Origin: Asanoa ferruginea
Lineage (GTDB): Bacteria; Actinomycetota; Actinomycetes; Mycobacteriales; Micromonosporaceae
Reading direction: 5' to 3'
Assembly (NCBI RefSeq): GCF_003387075.1
Contig: NZ_QUMQ01000001.1
Coordinates: forward strand, 1,426,001 to 1,490,000
Length of the DNA: 64,000 nt
The notes beneath the pieces were generated by a model. That model ran no database searches and was not told where the DNA came from. It worked only from the letters and a program-made list of their open reading frames with translations. Position numbers and translations under genes: made by a program. Below, piece by piece: positions 35,262-45,221 of the stretch. Position 1 is the first letter of the stretch. The number at the start of each line of letters is the position of its first letter.

Positions 35262-36884
35262 ATGACGACGCTGATCGCCAAGGACCTCGCCGCCGGACAC
35301 GGCGACAAGATCCTTTTCGCCGACCTGGAGCTGGTCGTCGCCCCCGGCGACGTGATCGGCCTGGTCGGCCCCAACGGTGCCGGCAAGTCGACCTTGCTCC
35401 GGACGCTCGCCGGGGTCATCCCGGCCGAACAGGGCAGCATCGCGCTCAATCCGCCCACCGCGACCGTCGGCTACCTCCCGCAGGAGCCCGACCGGCGCCC
35501 GGGCGAGACGGTGCGGGCGTTCCTCGGCCGGCGCACCGGTGTCACGGCCGCCCAAGCTGATCTCGACGCGGCGACCGAGGCGCTCACCGAGGGCCGGGTG
35601 GGCGCCGACGAGGCGTACGCCATCGGTCTGGATCGTTGGCTCGCGCTCGGCGGGGCGGATCTTGACGAGCGGCTCGACGACGTCAAGCTCGGCTTCTCGC
35701 CCGACCTGGCGATGACGGCACTCTCCGGCGGTCAGGCGGCTCGGGCCGGGCTGGCGTCGCTGCTGCTCAGCCGCTACGACATCTTCCTGCTCGACGAGCC
35801 GACCAACGACCTCGACCTCGACGGCCTGGCCCGGCTCGAGGAGTTCGTCACCGGCCTGCGCGCCGGCACGGTGCTGGTCAGTCACGACCGCGAGTTCCTG
35901 GCCCGCACGGTGACCCGGGTCCTCGAACTCGACCTGCACCAGCAGCAGATCAACCACTTCGGCGGCGGCTACCAGTCCTATCTCGACGAGCGCGAGGTGG
36001 CCCGCCAGCACGCCCGCGACGACTACGAGGAATACGCGCAGACGCGGTCCAACCTGGAGGCGCGGGCGCGCACTCAGCGCAACTGGATGGAGACCGGCGT
36101 CCGCAACGCCCGCCGCAAGGCGAAGGACAACGACAAGATCGGCCGCAAGTTCCGCGCCGAGGCGACGGAGAAGCAGGCCGCCAAGGCCCGCCAGACCGAG
36201 CGGCTGATCGAGCGCCTGGAGGTGGTCGACGAGCCGCGCAAGGAGTGGGAGCTGCGGATGACCATCGCCGCGGCACCGCGCGCCGGCGCGATCGTGGCCA
36301 CCCTGCGCGCGGCCACCGTGCAGCGGGGCGGCTTCACGCTCGGGCCGGTCGACCTCCAGATCGACTGGGCCGACCGGGTGGCGATCACCGGTCCCAACGG
36401 CTCAGGCAAGTCGACCTTGCTGGCCGCGCTGCTCGGCCGGCTGCCAGTAGACAGTGGTTCAGCGCATCTGGGCCCGGGCGTGGTGGTCGGCGAGGTCGAC
36501 CAAGCGCGCCGCGCGTTCGACGGCGACGAGCCGATCGTCGACGCGTTCCGGGCCGCCGTGCCCGGGATGCCGCCGGAGGAGTCGCGCACGCTGCTGGCCA
36601 AGTTCGGGCTGCGCAGTGATCACGTCGTGCGCCCCGCCACGACCCTGTCGCCGGGCGAACGCACCCGGGCCGGGCTCGCCCTGCTCCAGGCCCGCGGCGT
36701 CAACCTGCTCGTCCTCGACGAGCCGACCAACCACCTCGACCTGCCCGCGATCGAGCAACTCGAGTCGGCGCTGGCCGGCTACCCGGGCACGTTGCTGCTG
36801 GTCACCCACGACCGCCGGATGCTCGACGCGGTCAGCGTCAACCGCCGGCTGGCCGTCTCGGGCGGGCGCGTGTCCGAGCTTTAG
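35262..36884 (+). CDS. ABC-F ATPase (ribosome-associated)
   Basis: A 540-residue protein with two ABC cassettes and no membrane segments. Cassette 1 has GPNGAGKST, LSGGQAARAG and LLDEPTNDLD. Cassette 2 has GPNGSGKST, LSPGERTRAG and LDEPTNHLD. The linker (about 235-320) is highly basic with NARRKAKDNDK, as needed to enter the ribosomal E site. Family roles are translation regulation or antibiotic target protection. ATG at 35262; upstream is the divergent kinase gene. Downstream are ArsR, FMN reductase and an ABC exporter on the same strand. Confidence 0.92.
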   Translation: MTTLIAKDLAAGHGDKILFADLELVVAPGDVIGLVGPNGAGKSTLLRTLAGVIPAEQGSIALNPPTATVGYLPQEPDRRPGETVRAFLGRRTGVTAAQADLDAATEALTEGRVGADEAYAIGLDRWLALGGADLDERLDDVKLGFSPDLAMTALSGGQAARAGLASLLLSRYDIFLLDEPTNDLDLDGLARLEEFVTGLRAGTVLVSHDREFLARTVTRVLELDLHQQQINHFGGGYQSYLDEREVARQHARDDYEEYAQTRSNLEARARTQRNWMETGVRNARRKAKDNDKIGRKFRAEATEKQAAKARQTERLIERLEVVDEPRKEWELRMTIAAAPRAGAIVATLRAATVQRGGFTLGPVDLQIDWADRVAITGPNGSGKSTLLAALLGRLPVDSGSAHLGPGVVVGEVDQARRAFDGDEPIVDAFRAAVPGMPPEESRTLLAKFGLRSDHVVRPATTLSPGERTRAGLALLQARGVNLLVLDEPTNHLDLPAIEQLESALAGYPGTLLLVTHDRRMLDAVSVNRRLAVSGGRVSEL

Positions 36885-36886
36885 GC

Positions 36887-36915
36887 TTGACTTATATAAA
36901 AGGCTGCTAGACAGT
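36887..36915 (+). promoter_or_regulatory. AT-rich promoter/operator before arsR-like gene
   Basis: TTGACT (36887-36892) resembles a -35 box. The near-palindrome CTTATATAAAAG (36891-36902) has the AT-rich form seen in ArsR-family operators. TAGACA at 36908-36913 could be a -10 box close to the GTG at 36922, implying a very short leader. The reading is tentative. Confidence 0.4.
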
Positions 36916-36921
36916 CGAGAC

Positions 36922-37257
36922 GTGCACGCGTTCGACGTCCTCGGCGACCCGGTCCGGCGCCGGATCCTCGAGTTGCTGGCCGACGGCGAGCTCGCGGCCG
37001 GCGAGATCGGCGCCGTGATCCAGGCCGAGTTCGGCATCTCGCAACCGGCCGTGTCGCAACACCTGCGGGTGCTCCGCGACAACGGCTTCACCACCGTCCG
37101 CGCGGCCGGCACCCGGCGGCTCTACGCGGTCGACGCCACCCCGTTGCAAGCGGTCGACGCCTGGTTGGACCGCTACCGCCGGTTCTGGAGCCAGTCGCTC
37201 GACGCGCTGGAGACCGAGCTGGCCCGCGGCCGGCGCGCCCGCCGCGACCCCCGCTAG
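36922..37257 (+). CDS. ArsR/SmtB-family winged-helix repressor
   Basis: A 111-residue DNA-binding protein with FDVLGDPVRRRILELLADGE in helix 1-2 (cited as LGDPVRRRILELL) and recognition helix SQPAVSQHLRVLRDNG. There are no Cys metal sites, so it may sense something other than metal. GTG start at 36922. The stop lies in a perfect palindrome (37252-37270), and the FMN reductase follows by 54 bases. It probably controls itself and the reductase-DrrAB genes. Confidence 0.85.
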   Translation: MHAFDVLGDPVRRRILELLADGELAAGEIGAVIQAEFGISQPAVSQHLRVLRDNGFTTVRAAGTRRLYAVDATPLQAVDAWLDRYRRFWSQSLDALETELARGRRARRDPR

Positions 37258-37270
37258 ATCGGATCTAGCG
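37252..37270. promoter_or_regulatory. 19-bp palindrome before FMN reductase
   Basis: CGCTAGATC-G-GATCTAGCG is a perfect 9-bp inverted repeat that overlaps the arsR-like stop codon and precedes the reductase gene by about 40 bases. An operator for the adjacent regulator is plausible. Confidence 0.55.
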
Positions 37271-37311
37271 AGGCGTCTCGCGCCTTCCCAGTGAGAGGGG
37301 AGGTGGTCACC

Positions 37312-37881
37312 ATGACCGAGACGCCGTTGCGGTTGGCGGTGATCATCGGAAGCACCCGCGAGGGCCGGGTCGGCGACCGGATCGCACACTGGTTCGTCGC
37401 ACAGGCCGGCGGGCGTCCCGACCTCACGGTCGCGATCGTCGACCTCGCCGAGTTCGCGTTCCCGGCCGGCTACCCGGCCCGGCCGACACCGCAGATGTCG
37501 GCGTTCGCCGCCGAGATCGGCCGCGCGGACGCGTTCGTCCTGGTCACCCCCGAGTACAACCACAGCTTCCCGGCCTCGCTCAAGCAGGCGATCGACTTCG
37601 CCTACGACGAGTGGCACGCCAAGCCGGTCGGCTTCGTCTCCTACGGCTGCCGGTCGGCCGGGCAACACGCGGTCGATCAGCTCCGCACGGTCTTCACCGC
37701 CCTGCACGCGGTCACCGTCCGCGACGGGGTCGGCGTCGACCTGCTCGACGGCTGCGCCGACCTCGACTCCCGGCTGGCCGACTATCTCCCGGTGCAGGCC
37801 GCCCAGGTGCTGCTCGACCAGCTCTGCTGGTGGGGCCGCACGCTGCGGGCCGGCCGCGCCGCACACCCCTATGTCTCGTGA
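37312..37881 (+). CDS. NAD(P)H-dependent FMN reductase
   Basis: A 189-residue flavodoxin-like reductase with the FMN loop GSTREGR near residues 14-20 and [16 protein letters not shown] near residue 80. Such enzymes reduce FMN, quinones or azo compounds. ATG at 37312 follows GGGGAGG. Twenty-six bases separate it from the exporter ATPase gene, so drug or redox stress is a likely shared theme. Confidence 0.88.
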   Translation: MTETPLRLAVIIGSTREGRVGDRIAHWFVAQAGGRPDLTVAIVDLAEFAFPAGYPARPTPQMSAFAAEIGRADAFVLVTPEYNHSFPASLKQAIDFAYDEWHAKPVGFVSYGCRSAGQHAVDQLRTVFTALHAVTVRDGVGVDLLDGCADLDSRLADYLPVQAAQVLLDQLCWWGRTLRAGRAAHPYVS

Positions 37882-37907
37882 GTCTTTTGTCAACGGAGGG
37901 AACGATC

Positions 37908-38896
<989 letters not shown>

Positions 38897-38900
<4 letters not shown>

Positions 38901-39739
38901 GCACCGCCACCGATGTCCCGACCGTCTTCGTGCCCTCTCCCGAGACGCTGAGCGCCGTCCTCGCGCCCGGTGCCCGACCGCCAAGGCCGAGCGCCTGGTC
39001 GGCCTCGGTCACCTTCGGCTGGCGCGCGATGCTGAAAATCAAGCACGTCCCGGAACAACTCTTCGACGTGACGGCCTTCCCGATCATCATGACCCTGATG
39101 TTCACCTACCTCTTCGGTGGTGCGATCAAGGGCAGCACCGGCGCCTACCTACAGTTCTTCCTACCCGGCATCATGGTCACCAGCGTCGTAATGATCACCA
39201 TGTACACCGGCGTCGGCCTCAACACCGACATCGAGAAAGGCGTCTTCGACCGCTTCCGTACCCTCCCGGTCTGGCGCCCTTCCGCTCTGGTCGGCATGAT
39301 CTTCGGCGACGTGCTCCGCTACATCCTGGCCGCCCTGGTCATCCTCAGCGTCGGCCTGATCCTGGGCTTCCGCCCCGACGGCGGCCCGATGGGCGTCCTG
39401 GCCGGAATCGGCCTACTGGTCGTCTTCTCGTTCGCGTTCTCCTGGGTCTGGACCATGTTCGGCCTGGTGCTCCGCAGCGAGAAATCGGTGATGGGCGTGA
39501 GCATGCTGGTCCTGTTCCCGCTGACCTTCCTGAGCAACGTCTTCGTCGAACCCATCACGATGCCCGGCTGGCTACAGGCCTTCGTCAAGGTCAACCCGAT
39601 CACCCACCTGGTCGACGCCATCCGCTCAGTGATGGCCGGCACCCCCGACGGCATGAGCATCATGTGGACCCTGCTCTGGAGCGCCGGCTTCGTCGTGGTC
39701 TTCGGCTTCCTCACCATGTACCGCTACAACCGCAGATGA
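38897..39739 (+). CDS. DrrB-type ABC-2 exporter permease
   Basis: A 280-residue permease with about six membrane helices and the ABC-2 family loop near [15 protein letters not shown]. It is the partner of the preceding ATPase, with overlapping genes and joint function in drug or lipid export. A strong terminator hairpin begins 21 bases after the stop. Confidence 0.92.
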
Positions 39740-39760
39740 CCTTAGGTAGGTCCAACGACG

Positions 39761-39789
39761 CGGCCCCCGCGCATTCAGCGCGGGGGCCG
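39761..39789 (+). terminator. Terminator after the DrrAB operon
   Basis: Perfect 12-bp arms CGGCCCCCGCGC and GCGCGGGGGCCG with a 5-base loop ATTCA. The stem is very GC-rich and follows the permease stop codon by 21 bases. No long T tract follows. Confidence 0.85.
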
Positions 39790-39810
39790 TGCCTGCTGCC
39801 TTGCTGGATT

Positions 39811-40121
39811 TCAATTATGAATGGTGGCACATATCGTGCCGAAACCACTGTAGGTGCCGTCGATTTTGCGCCAGAACCTCGTGCAGATCTTTGACTGATC
39901 CGGGAAGCTCCTGTTCAGGGAAATCTTCAGCCACGACGCCTGGGACGACGGTAGAGTCGCACTGGCGTTTTGGAACCATCGATCCGGTGAATCGAAGTGG
40001 AAGCCCGGTCCCCATACCTCCGAGTGTCCGTAGTATTTGTAGAGCGGGGCCAAATTCACATAAGGGGTTAGAAAACGGAAGCCACAACAAGCGCCAGCAA
40101 CATTCCCGCGAGCTTGCGCAT
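39811..40121 (-). pseudogene. Frameshifted small secreted protein
   Basis: The ATG at 40121 has an ideal ribosome binding site (GGAGG, 5-base spacing) and encodes a good signal peptide, MRKLAGMLLALVVASVF. Translation then meets TAA. One frame away, without further stops to 39811, is a ~86-codon stretch. Its third codon positions are strongly G/C, and it reads LTPYVNLAPLYKYYGHSEVW onward to FGTICATIHN. Restoring one T in the TTTT run (near 40072-40075) joins them into a ~102-residue secreted protein with two Cys residues. It may be a real mutation, a sequencing error, or frameshifting. No family is recognised. Confidence 0.55.
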
Positions 40122-40198
40122 TCGTCCTCCAATCGGGTTCGGTCCCTATCGAGGAAGTTAGTCCGCACGCACCAATAGCGGAATGACTGGCAGCACGC

Positions 40199-40291
40199 AG
40201 ATCTAGGAAAAGCGATGTAGCTATAGCTACATTTCTTTTCCTAGATCTCGCGCGGGTTGGCCGTGACCGGCGTGGCGACATCGACACGCCG
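40199..40291 (-). repeat. 93-bp composite palindromic element, copy 2
   Basis: Same plan as 8733-8825 but inverted. A 50-bp palindrome (40199-40248; 25-nt arms, two mismatches, same GTAGCTATAGCTAC centre) is followed by a 19-nt spacer beginning CGCGCGGG (40249-40267). The hairpin CGGCGTG-N10-CACGCCG lies at 40268-40291. Arm, loop and spacer lengths are identical to copy 1, while several palindrome bases differ. Confidence 0.9.
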
Positions 40292-40334
40292 GCCGCACGG
40301 CGTCGCTCGAGCGGGCGGGACCGCAACCCTTTGA

Positions 40335-40410
40335 CACACAGGGCACTCCCGCCGGTGAACGGGCCGGGCCCCCACACAGGGCACTCCCGCCGGTGAACGG
40401 GCCGGGCCCC
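40335..40410. repeat. Perfect 38-bp tandem duplication
   Basis: Copies at 40335-40372 and 40373-40410 are identical. Each begins CACACAGGGCACTCCCGCC and ends GGGCCGGGCCCC. Exact identity suggests a recent duplication. It lies just after the stop of the minus-strand AAA gene. Confidence 0.92.
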
Positions 40411-40418
40411 GGCTTGCG

Positions 40419-43400
40419 CTACAAGCGCCAGGTGATCGGGTCGGTCGGGGCGTAGCGGCAGGTGGCTCCCGTCGAGACGGCGTCACGGAGGTGCGTCGCG
40501 AGGTGTGGGTGGCGGTCGTCGAGTTTGCGGAGGGTGTCGCGGATGCGGGCCGTCACCGTTTTGCGGGCCCGCTCCGCCTCGTCGCCCAGCAGGCGGGTGC
40601 GACCGCCCAGGCCGGCCGCGGTGCGGAGTTCGTCGATCAGGGCCCGCCGTTCGGAGTCGAGCACCTCGACCTTGCCGTGGTCGCCGCGGTTGGCGGCTCT
40701 GTCGATCGCCTCGTCGAGTTGGCTCAAGCGGCGCTTGTAGCGGTCTTTCGCCTCGTCGTCGAGGATCGGGTCGCCGCCCATCCGGCGGGCGGCCAGCAGC
40801 TCCGGCCCGGCGGCCGGATCGAGCAGCACGACCGCCGCGATGTCGTCGCCGGGATGGCTGAGCAACTCGTGCAGGTCGCGCAACCCCTTGGCATCGGGGA
40901 GATGCACGACCAGACCAGCGAAGCCGAGCCGCCACACATCGCCGTCGCGGCGAAACTCCGCCGGCACCGCTACGTCGACCTCCCGAGCGGCGTCGCGGCC
41001 GCCTCGATCGCTCTCGCTTCCCCTTCTGTCGCGGGCCGCAGGCGCCGATCGATCGGCCAGACCGTCGCCGCCGTGGCCACGACCGCCTGGCGGACCCACC
41101 GACCGATCGCCCAGACCGTCGCCGCCATGGCCAACACCGCCGGCCGCACCCGCTGACCATTCGCCCAGACCCTCGCTGCCGCGGCGACCGACACCGCCCG
41201 GCGAGGTGCGCTCGTTGGCGGACCCCGACTGGTGGGGTGCGCGGCGCACAGCAGAACGCAGGTCGGCATCCGCCGTCGACGTAGTGAAGGAACCCTCCGG
41301 CGCGGAGAGGCCCCGCCGGGCTGCCAACCGGCTGGCCAGGGCGCGCGCTTCTTCCGCCACATGTGGCATGTCGAGGGCGTCAGCGTCACGTTCCACTTCG
41401 GACAGCAACCCGGTCGGCGACTCACCCTGGGCGAGCAGCGCGGACGCCAGCCCGACTCGGGCCAGGACCGACCACGGCCGCGCGCCCAGGCGGTCAGCCG
41501 CCACGTGGGCACGGCTGAAGGCTGCCGCCGCCTCCGCCCAGTGACCTTCGGCCGCGGCCAGGCGGGCCAGCCAGAGCTCGACCGGGCCGCTGATGTCGCA
41601 GCCGTAGAGGGAGACCAGCCAGTCGGTCGCGTGCGGCTCGAACGCGGCGCGGGCCCGGGCGCACAGGTCTGGGTCGCGGGTGAGCACGGCGAGCTCTGCT
41701 GTCAGGCGCAACAGCAGCGGCTCCATCCACTGCGGGTAGGTGCGGTCGGACGCGTCGACTTCGGCCAGGTGCGTCAGCCCGGGGCCCGGGTCGCCCTGCG
41801 CGACGGCGGTGAGGGCGGTCACCAGCGGGTAGTAAGGCGCGTGCGCCTTGGCCCGGCGTTCGATCACCCGCGCGGCCTCGGCGAACCGGCCGCGCAGCAT
41901 CAGCAGCGCCCACTGGACGTGTTGGCCCATGTAGGCGTTTTCGTCGTGGTCGCCGTCGATGAAACCGGCCGTTTCGCGTTGCAGCGCCGCGGCCTCGGTG
42001 AATTCGCCGCGCAGGGTCGCGATGATGCTGCGGTCGACCGACGACATCATTCGGGCCATCGCGACATCGGTCTGCTCTGTCATCGCGTGCAGCGCCTGGA
42101 GCTGCTCGTAGTAGGCCGGGTCGCCCAGCTCGAGCAGCGCCACCCAGCGCAACGACACGGCGAACGTCGCCGACTGCCAGTCGCCGGCGCGGCGGGCCAC
42201 CGTCTCCATCTCGACCATCAGCGCCGCGCGTTCGCGGGCCGAGCCCAGGCCCCAGATGGCGTCGTGGCGGCTCCACAGGCTGAAAGCCAGCGCCTCGTCG
42301 TCACCGTCGGCGCGGGCCAGCAGCTCGGTGCGGGCGATCAGGTCACCGACGAGCCGTTGGCGGGACAGTCCCTCGGCCGGGCCGCCGACGAAGCGTGCGT
42401 GTGCCTCACGGAGCAGCGCCTCGATCGCCGGGGCCTTGCTGCTATTGGGACCACGATGCCGCTCGGCCACCAGCGCGACCCGGGCCAGCACCGCGGGCTC
42501 GTCGAGCGGGCGGGCCAGCGCGGCCGCGGCCTGGACCTCGGCCCACGCGTTGTCGCGGGAGCTGCCGTGGGACAGCGTCGTCGCCAGGTCGAGGTGGATG
42601 ATCGCACGGCGGGCCGGGTCTTCGGCCCGCTCGGCCGCGCGGCGGAAGTGGTTGGTCGCCTCTTCCGGCGCGAGCCGGTCGGACGCGTCGCGGGCCGCGG
42701 CGACCAGGTGCTCGACCGCCACCGTCCACTCGACGCAGTCGCCGGCCGCGTAGGCGTGTCGGGCCAGGTCGGCCGGGAACAACCGGCCGCGTAGCGCGGG
42801 GGTGTCGCCGACCGCGGTCACCACCGCCGTGTGCAACCGGCGCCGGCCGTCGTCGGACAGCTCGGCATAGAGCGTCTCGCGGACCAGGTCGTGGCCGAAC
42901 GCGAACTGGCCGCCCCCGCGCCCGACCACCAGCCGGGCCGCGATCGCCTCGTCGAGCAGGCGGTCGACCTGTGGCACCGGTGCCGCGACGACGGCGGCCA
43001 GCAGTTGGCGGTGGAACTCGTGGCCGAGCACCGACGCCGCGGTCAGCAGGGCGACCAACTCGGCCGGCAGCAGGTCGACCCGGCGGCGCACCGCGTCGCG
43101 GACACCCGGCGCGATCGTCGTCAGCGAGCCGTCGGCCCGCCACAGCCGGGCGGTCTGCTCGACGAAGAACGGGTTTCCGCCAGTGCGCCGGTGCACCTCG
43201 GCCACCAGGTCGGCGCCGGCCGCCCGGCCCGCCGCGCGCTCGATCAGGGCGCCCACCTCGGCCGGCTCGAGGCCGGTCAGTGTCACGGTGGTCGCCTTGG
43301 CCTGCAACGGCAGCAGCACCGGCCGCAGCGGGTGCCCGGCCGCCTCGACCTCGACGTCGCGGTAGGTGCCGATCAGCAGCAGCCGCTCGAACCAGGTGTG

Positions 43401-43883
43401 TTGCGTGGCGAACTCGAGCAGGCGCAGCGAGGCCGGGTCGGCCCAGTGCAGGTCGTCGAACACGACCATGACGGGCGCGTGTTGCGCGGCGGCGACCAGG
43501 GCGGCGGTCACCCCGTCGTAGAGGGTGAACTCGTCGCCCTCGGTCGCCTGGCCGAGCAGCACCGCGAGCCCGTTGCCGCCGGCCTCTTCGATCGCCGACC
43601 ACTCGTCATGGCCGGACTGCCGGCGCAGCCCGCGCAGCGCCTGCACCCACGGCCAGTAACCGGGTGCGCTCTCCGAATCCCAGCAGCGCCCACCGATCAC
43701 GGTCACCCCGCGACCGCGCGCCTCCTCGACGGCACCGGTCACCAGCGTGGTCTTGCCGATCCCGGCCTCGCCGGTGACCAGCACGAACCCGCCGTGGCTG
43801 CCGGTCAGCCGGTCGATCTCGGCGCGCAGCACCGCGGCGGGGTGCTCCCGCCCGATGACCGTCTCCCCCACCCGGGTGCCCAT
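40419..43883 (-). CDS. Giant AAA/NB-type ATPase regulator-like protein
   Basis: 1154 residues. N-terminal NTPase (about 10-330) with Walker A GEAGIGKTTL, Walker B VVFDDLHWADP and sensor-like motifs. A long helical TPR-like region (about 340-880) follows, then a linker with three ~18-residue Gly-rich repeats (about 896-943, GGDGLGDRS/GGDGLADRS). The C-terminal domain (about 965-1154) has WRLGFAGLVVHLPDAKGLRDL and a basic coiled tail. The first half resembles LAL/MalT-type regulators, but no LuxR or OmpR helix-turn-helix is found at either end. It could be a signalling scaffold. The C-terminal domain I know only as uncharacterised in actinobacterial ATPases. Confidence 0.78.
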   Translation of the reverse strand: MGTRVGETVIGREHPAAVLRAEIDRLTGSHGGFVLVTGEAGIGKTTLVTGAVEEARGRGVTVIGGRCWDSESAPGYWPWVQALRGLRRQSGHDEWSAIEEAGGNGLAVLLGQATEGDEFTLYDGVTAALVAAAQHAPVMVVFDDLHWADPASLRLLEFATQHTWFERLLLIGTYRDVEVEAAGHPLRPVLLPLQAKATTVTLTGLEPAEVGALIERAAGRAAGADLVAEVHRRTGGNPFFVEQTARLWRADGSLTTIAPGVRDAVRRRVDLLPAELVALLTAASVLGHEFHRQLLAAVVAAPVPQVDRLLDEAIAARLVVGRGGGQFAFGHDLVRETLYAELSDDGRRRLHTAVVTAVGDTPALRGRLFPADLARHAYAAGDCVEWTVAVEHLVAAARDASDRLAPEEATNHFRRAAERAEDPARRAIIHLDLATTLSHGSSRDNAWAEVQAAAALARPLDEPAVLARVALVAERHRGPNSSKAPAIEALLREAHARFVGGPAEGLSRQRLVGDLIARTELLARADGDDEALAFSLWSRHDAIWGLGSARERAALMVEMETVARRAGDWQSATFAVSLRWVALLELGDPAYYEQLQALHAMTEQTDVAMARMMSSVDRSIIATLRGEFTEAAALQRETAGFIDGDHDENAYMGQHVQWALLMLRGRFAEAARVIERRAKAHAPYYPLVTALTAVAQGDPGPGLTHLAEVDASDRTYPQWMEPLLLRLTAELAVLTRDPDLCARARAAFEPHATDWLVSLYGCDISGPVELWLARLAAAEGHWAEAAAAFSRAHVAADRLGARPWSVLARVGLASALLAQGESPTGLLSEVERDADALDMPHVAEEARALASRLAARRGLSAPEGSFTTSTADADLRSAVRRAPHQSGSANERTSPGGVGRRGSEGLGEWSAGAAGGVGHGGDGLGDRSVGPPGGRGHGGDGLADRSAPAARDRRGSESDRGGRDAAREVDVAVPAEFRRDGDVWRLGFAGLVVHLPDAKGLRDLHELLSHPGDDIAAVVLLDPAAGPELLAARRMGGDPILDDEAKDRYKRRLSQLDEAIDRAANRGDHGKVEVLDSERRALIDELRTAAGLGGRTRLLGDEAERARKTVTARIRDTLRKLDDRHPHLATHLRDAVSTGATCRYAPTDPITWRL

Positions 43884-43921
43884 GACCCATAGACGGTATC
43901 GGAACCCCCCGACACAATCCG

Positions 43922-45145
43922 CTACCCGAGCTGACCCGGGTAGAGCAGCGCCAGCTCCCGCGGATAGGTCGCGATCAGCCGCAACTCGTCATCGGTGAGC
44001 GGCCGTCCGGTCGCCGCGTTGCAGAGCTGCACCAGCTTGAAGGTCAGCTCCGGCTCCACCACCGGGATCCCAAGCCCCTCCATGACGTGCCGGAAGCCGG
44101 CCATCCCGCCGTATTCACCGGTCAACACCACCCGGCCGGCGCGCGCGTGCCAGTCGGCCGGGTCGGGACCGAGCAGCTCCTCGTCGTACAACTCATAGTT
44201 TCGATGGTCTTTGAGCGCCCCGTCGGCGTGAATGCCGGACTCGTGCGCGAACGCGTTGCGCCCCACCCCGGGCTGGTTGATCGGCAACGGCTGCCCGAAT
44301 GCGTAGGAAGCCCACGCCGCGAACCGCCGCGCCCACGTCAGGTCCAGCGGGTCACCGATCGACACCTCATCAGAGATGCCGAACCCGTTGCGCAGCGCCA
44401 GGATCGTCGACACCAGATCGGCGTTGCCGGAGCGCTCGCCGATCCCGTTGACACACGTGTTGATCCAGGCGTCCTGGCCGGCTTCGAGGTCACCGAGCGC
44501 GCCGGCCACCGAGTTGGCCACCGCCATGCCCAGGTCGTTGTGGCAGTGCGTCTCGATCGGCATGCCGACCGCGCTGGCCAGCTTGGCGAAGCGCTCGCCG
44601 ATGTGCCCGGGCGTCTCGCCGCCGATCGTGTCGCAGTAGCGCACCCGGTCGGCACCGGCCTCCTTGGCCGCCAGCGCGAACTCGGTCAGGAACGTGAAGT
44701 CGGTGCGCGAACCGTCTTCCGCGTTGACGCCCACGGTCGCGACGCCGGCCTCCTTGGCCGCCCGCACCGCGCCCACCATCTCGGCGATCACGGCCGCGCG
44801 GTCGAACTTGCCGCGGAATTTGTTGCGCAACATCTGGTCACTGGTCGAGATCGAGAGGTTGTAGTGCTTGAGCCCCAGCGGCGCCGACGCGACCACGTCA
44901 CCGGCGACCGCGCGACACCAGCCGGACAGCCGCAGGTCGCCGAACGCGCCGGCCTCGGCGAGCGCGACCTGCGCCCGCACATAGGGCACCTCGTGGAAGA
45001 GGAACGGAAAGCCGATCTCGGACTGCGCGACGCCCAGCCGGCCCAGGTAGAAGTTGACCATCGTCTTGCCGAACTTCGACAGCCCGGTCCGGGCGGTCTG
45101 CACGCCGTCGCGGTTGGTGACGTCGAGGAAATGGATGCGTGGCAT
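43922..45145 (-). CDS. Homocitrate synthase-like DRE-TIM metallolyase
   Basis: A 407-residue member of the isopropylmalate/homocitrate synthase group, which condenses acetyl-CoA with a 2-oxo acid. Metal and substrate motifs are DVTNRDGVQ (8-16, a variant of DxTLRDGxQ), GVNAEDGSRTD, ETHCHNDLGMAVANS and HESGIHADG. There is no LeuA regulatory domain, so feedback by leucine is unlikely. The ATG is at 45145. It is divergent from an HTH-citrate synthase across a 76-bp region with a palindrome. Some anaerobe (Re)-citrate synthases belong to this family, so true citrate formation is a possible alternative. Confidence 0.82.
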   Translation of the reverse strand: MPRIHFLDVTNRDGVQTARTGLSKFGKTMVNFYLGRLGVAQSEIGFPFLFHEVPYVRAQVALAEAGAFGDLRLSGWCRAVAGDVVASAPLGLKHYNLSISTSDQMLRNKFRGKFDRAAVIAEMVGAVRAAKEAGVATVGVNAEDGSRTDFTFLTEFALAAKEAGADRVRYCDTIGGETPGHIGERFAKLASAVGMPIETHCHNDLGMAVANSVAGALGDLEAGQDAWINTCVNGIGERSGNADLVSTILALRNGFGISDEVSIGDPLDLTWARRFAAWASYAFGQPLPINQPGVGRNAFAHESGIHADGALKDHRNYELYDEELLGPDPADWHARAGRVVLTGEYGGMAGFRHVMEGLGIPVVEPELTFKLVQLCNAATGRPLTDDELRLIATYPRELALLYPGQLG

Positions 45146-45182
45146 AACCTCAGGTTGACACCAGGTGTTGCGCGCAGTCAAT

Positions 45183-45198
45183 GTTGACTAAAGTCAAC
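45183..45198. promoter_or_regulatory. Palindromic operator in divergent promoter
   Basis: GTTGACT-AA-AGTCAAC is a perfect 7-bp inverted repeat, 24 bases upstream of the citrate synthase start and 38 upstream of the homocitrate synthase-like start. A second small palindrome, AACCTCAGGTT, lies at 45146-45156. The site may be read by a GntR-type factor or by the HTH domain of the citrate synthase. Confidence 0.6.
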
Positions 45199-45221
45199 CC
45201 AGTCGAGGGTACGGAGGAACG

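Larger units (their letters stand above)
39740..40418. other. Gene-poor gap between DrrB and the AAA protein
   Basis: It contains, in order, a terminator (39761-39789), a frameshifted small secreted gene on the minus strand (39811-40121), the second copy of the 93-bp palindromic element (40199-40291) and two perfect 38-bp tandem repeats (40335-40410). Composition from 39800 to 40230 is less GC-rich than the flanks. Confidence 0.75.

Noticed and set aside
39815-40168. Alternative minus-strand frame in the DrrB-AAA gap
   Set aside because: Third codon positions favour the neighbouring frame, and only that frame connects to the signal peptide by a single base change.
40419-43883. LuxR/LAL transcription factor
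   Set aside because: No helix-turn-helix is visible at the C-terminus, so it is not called a DNA-binding regulator.
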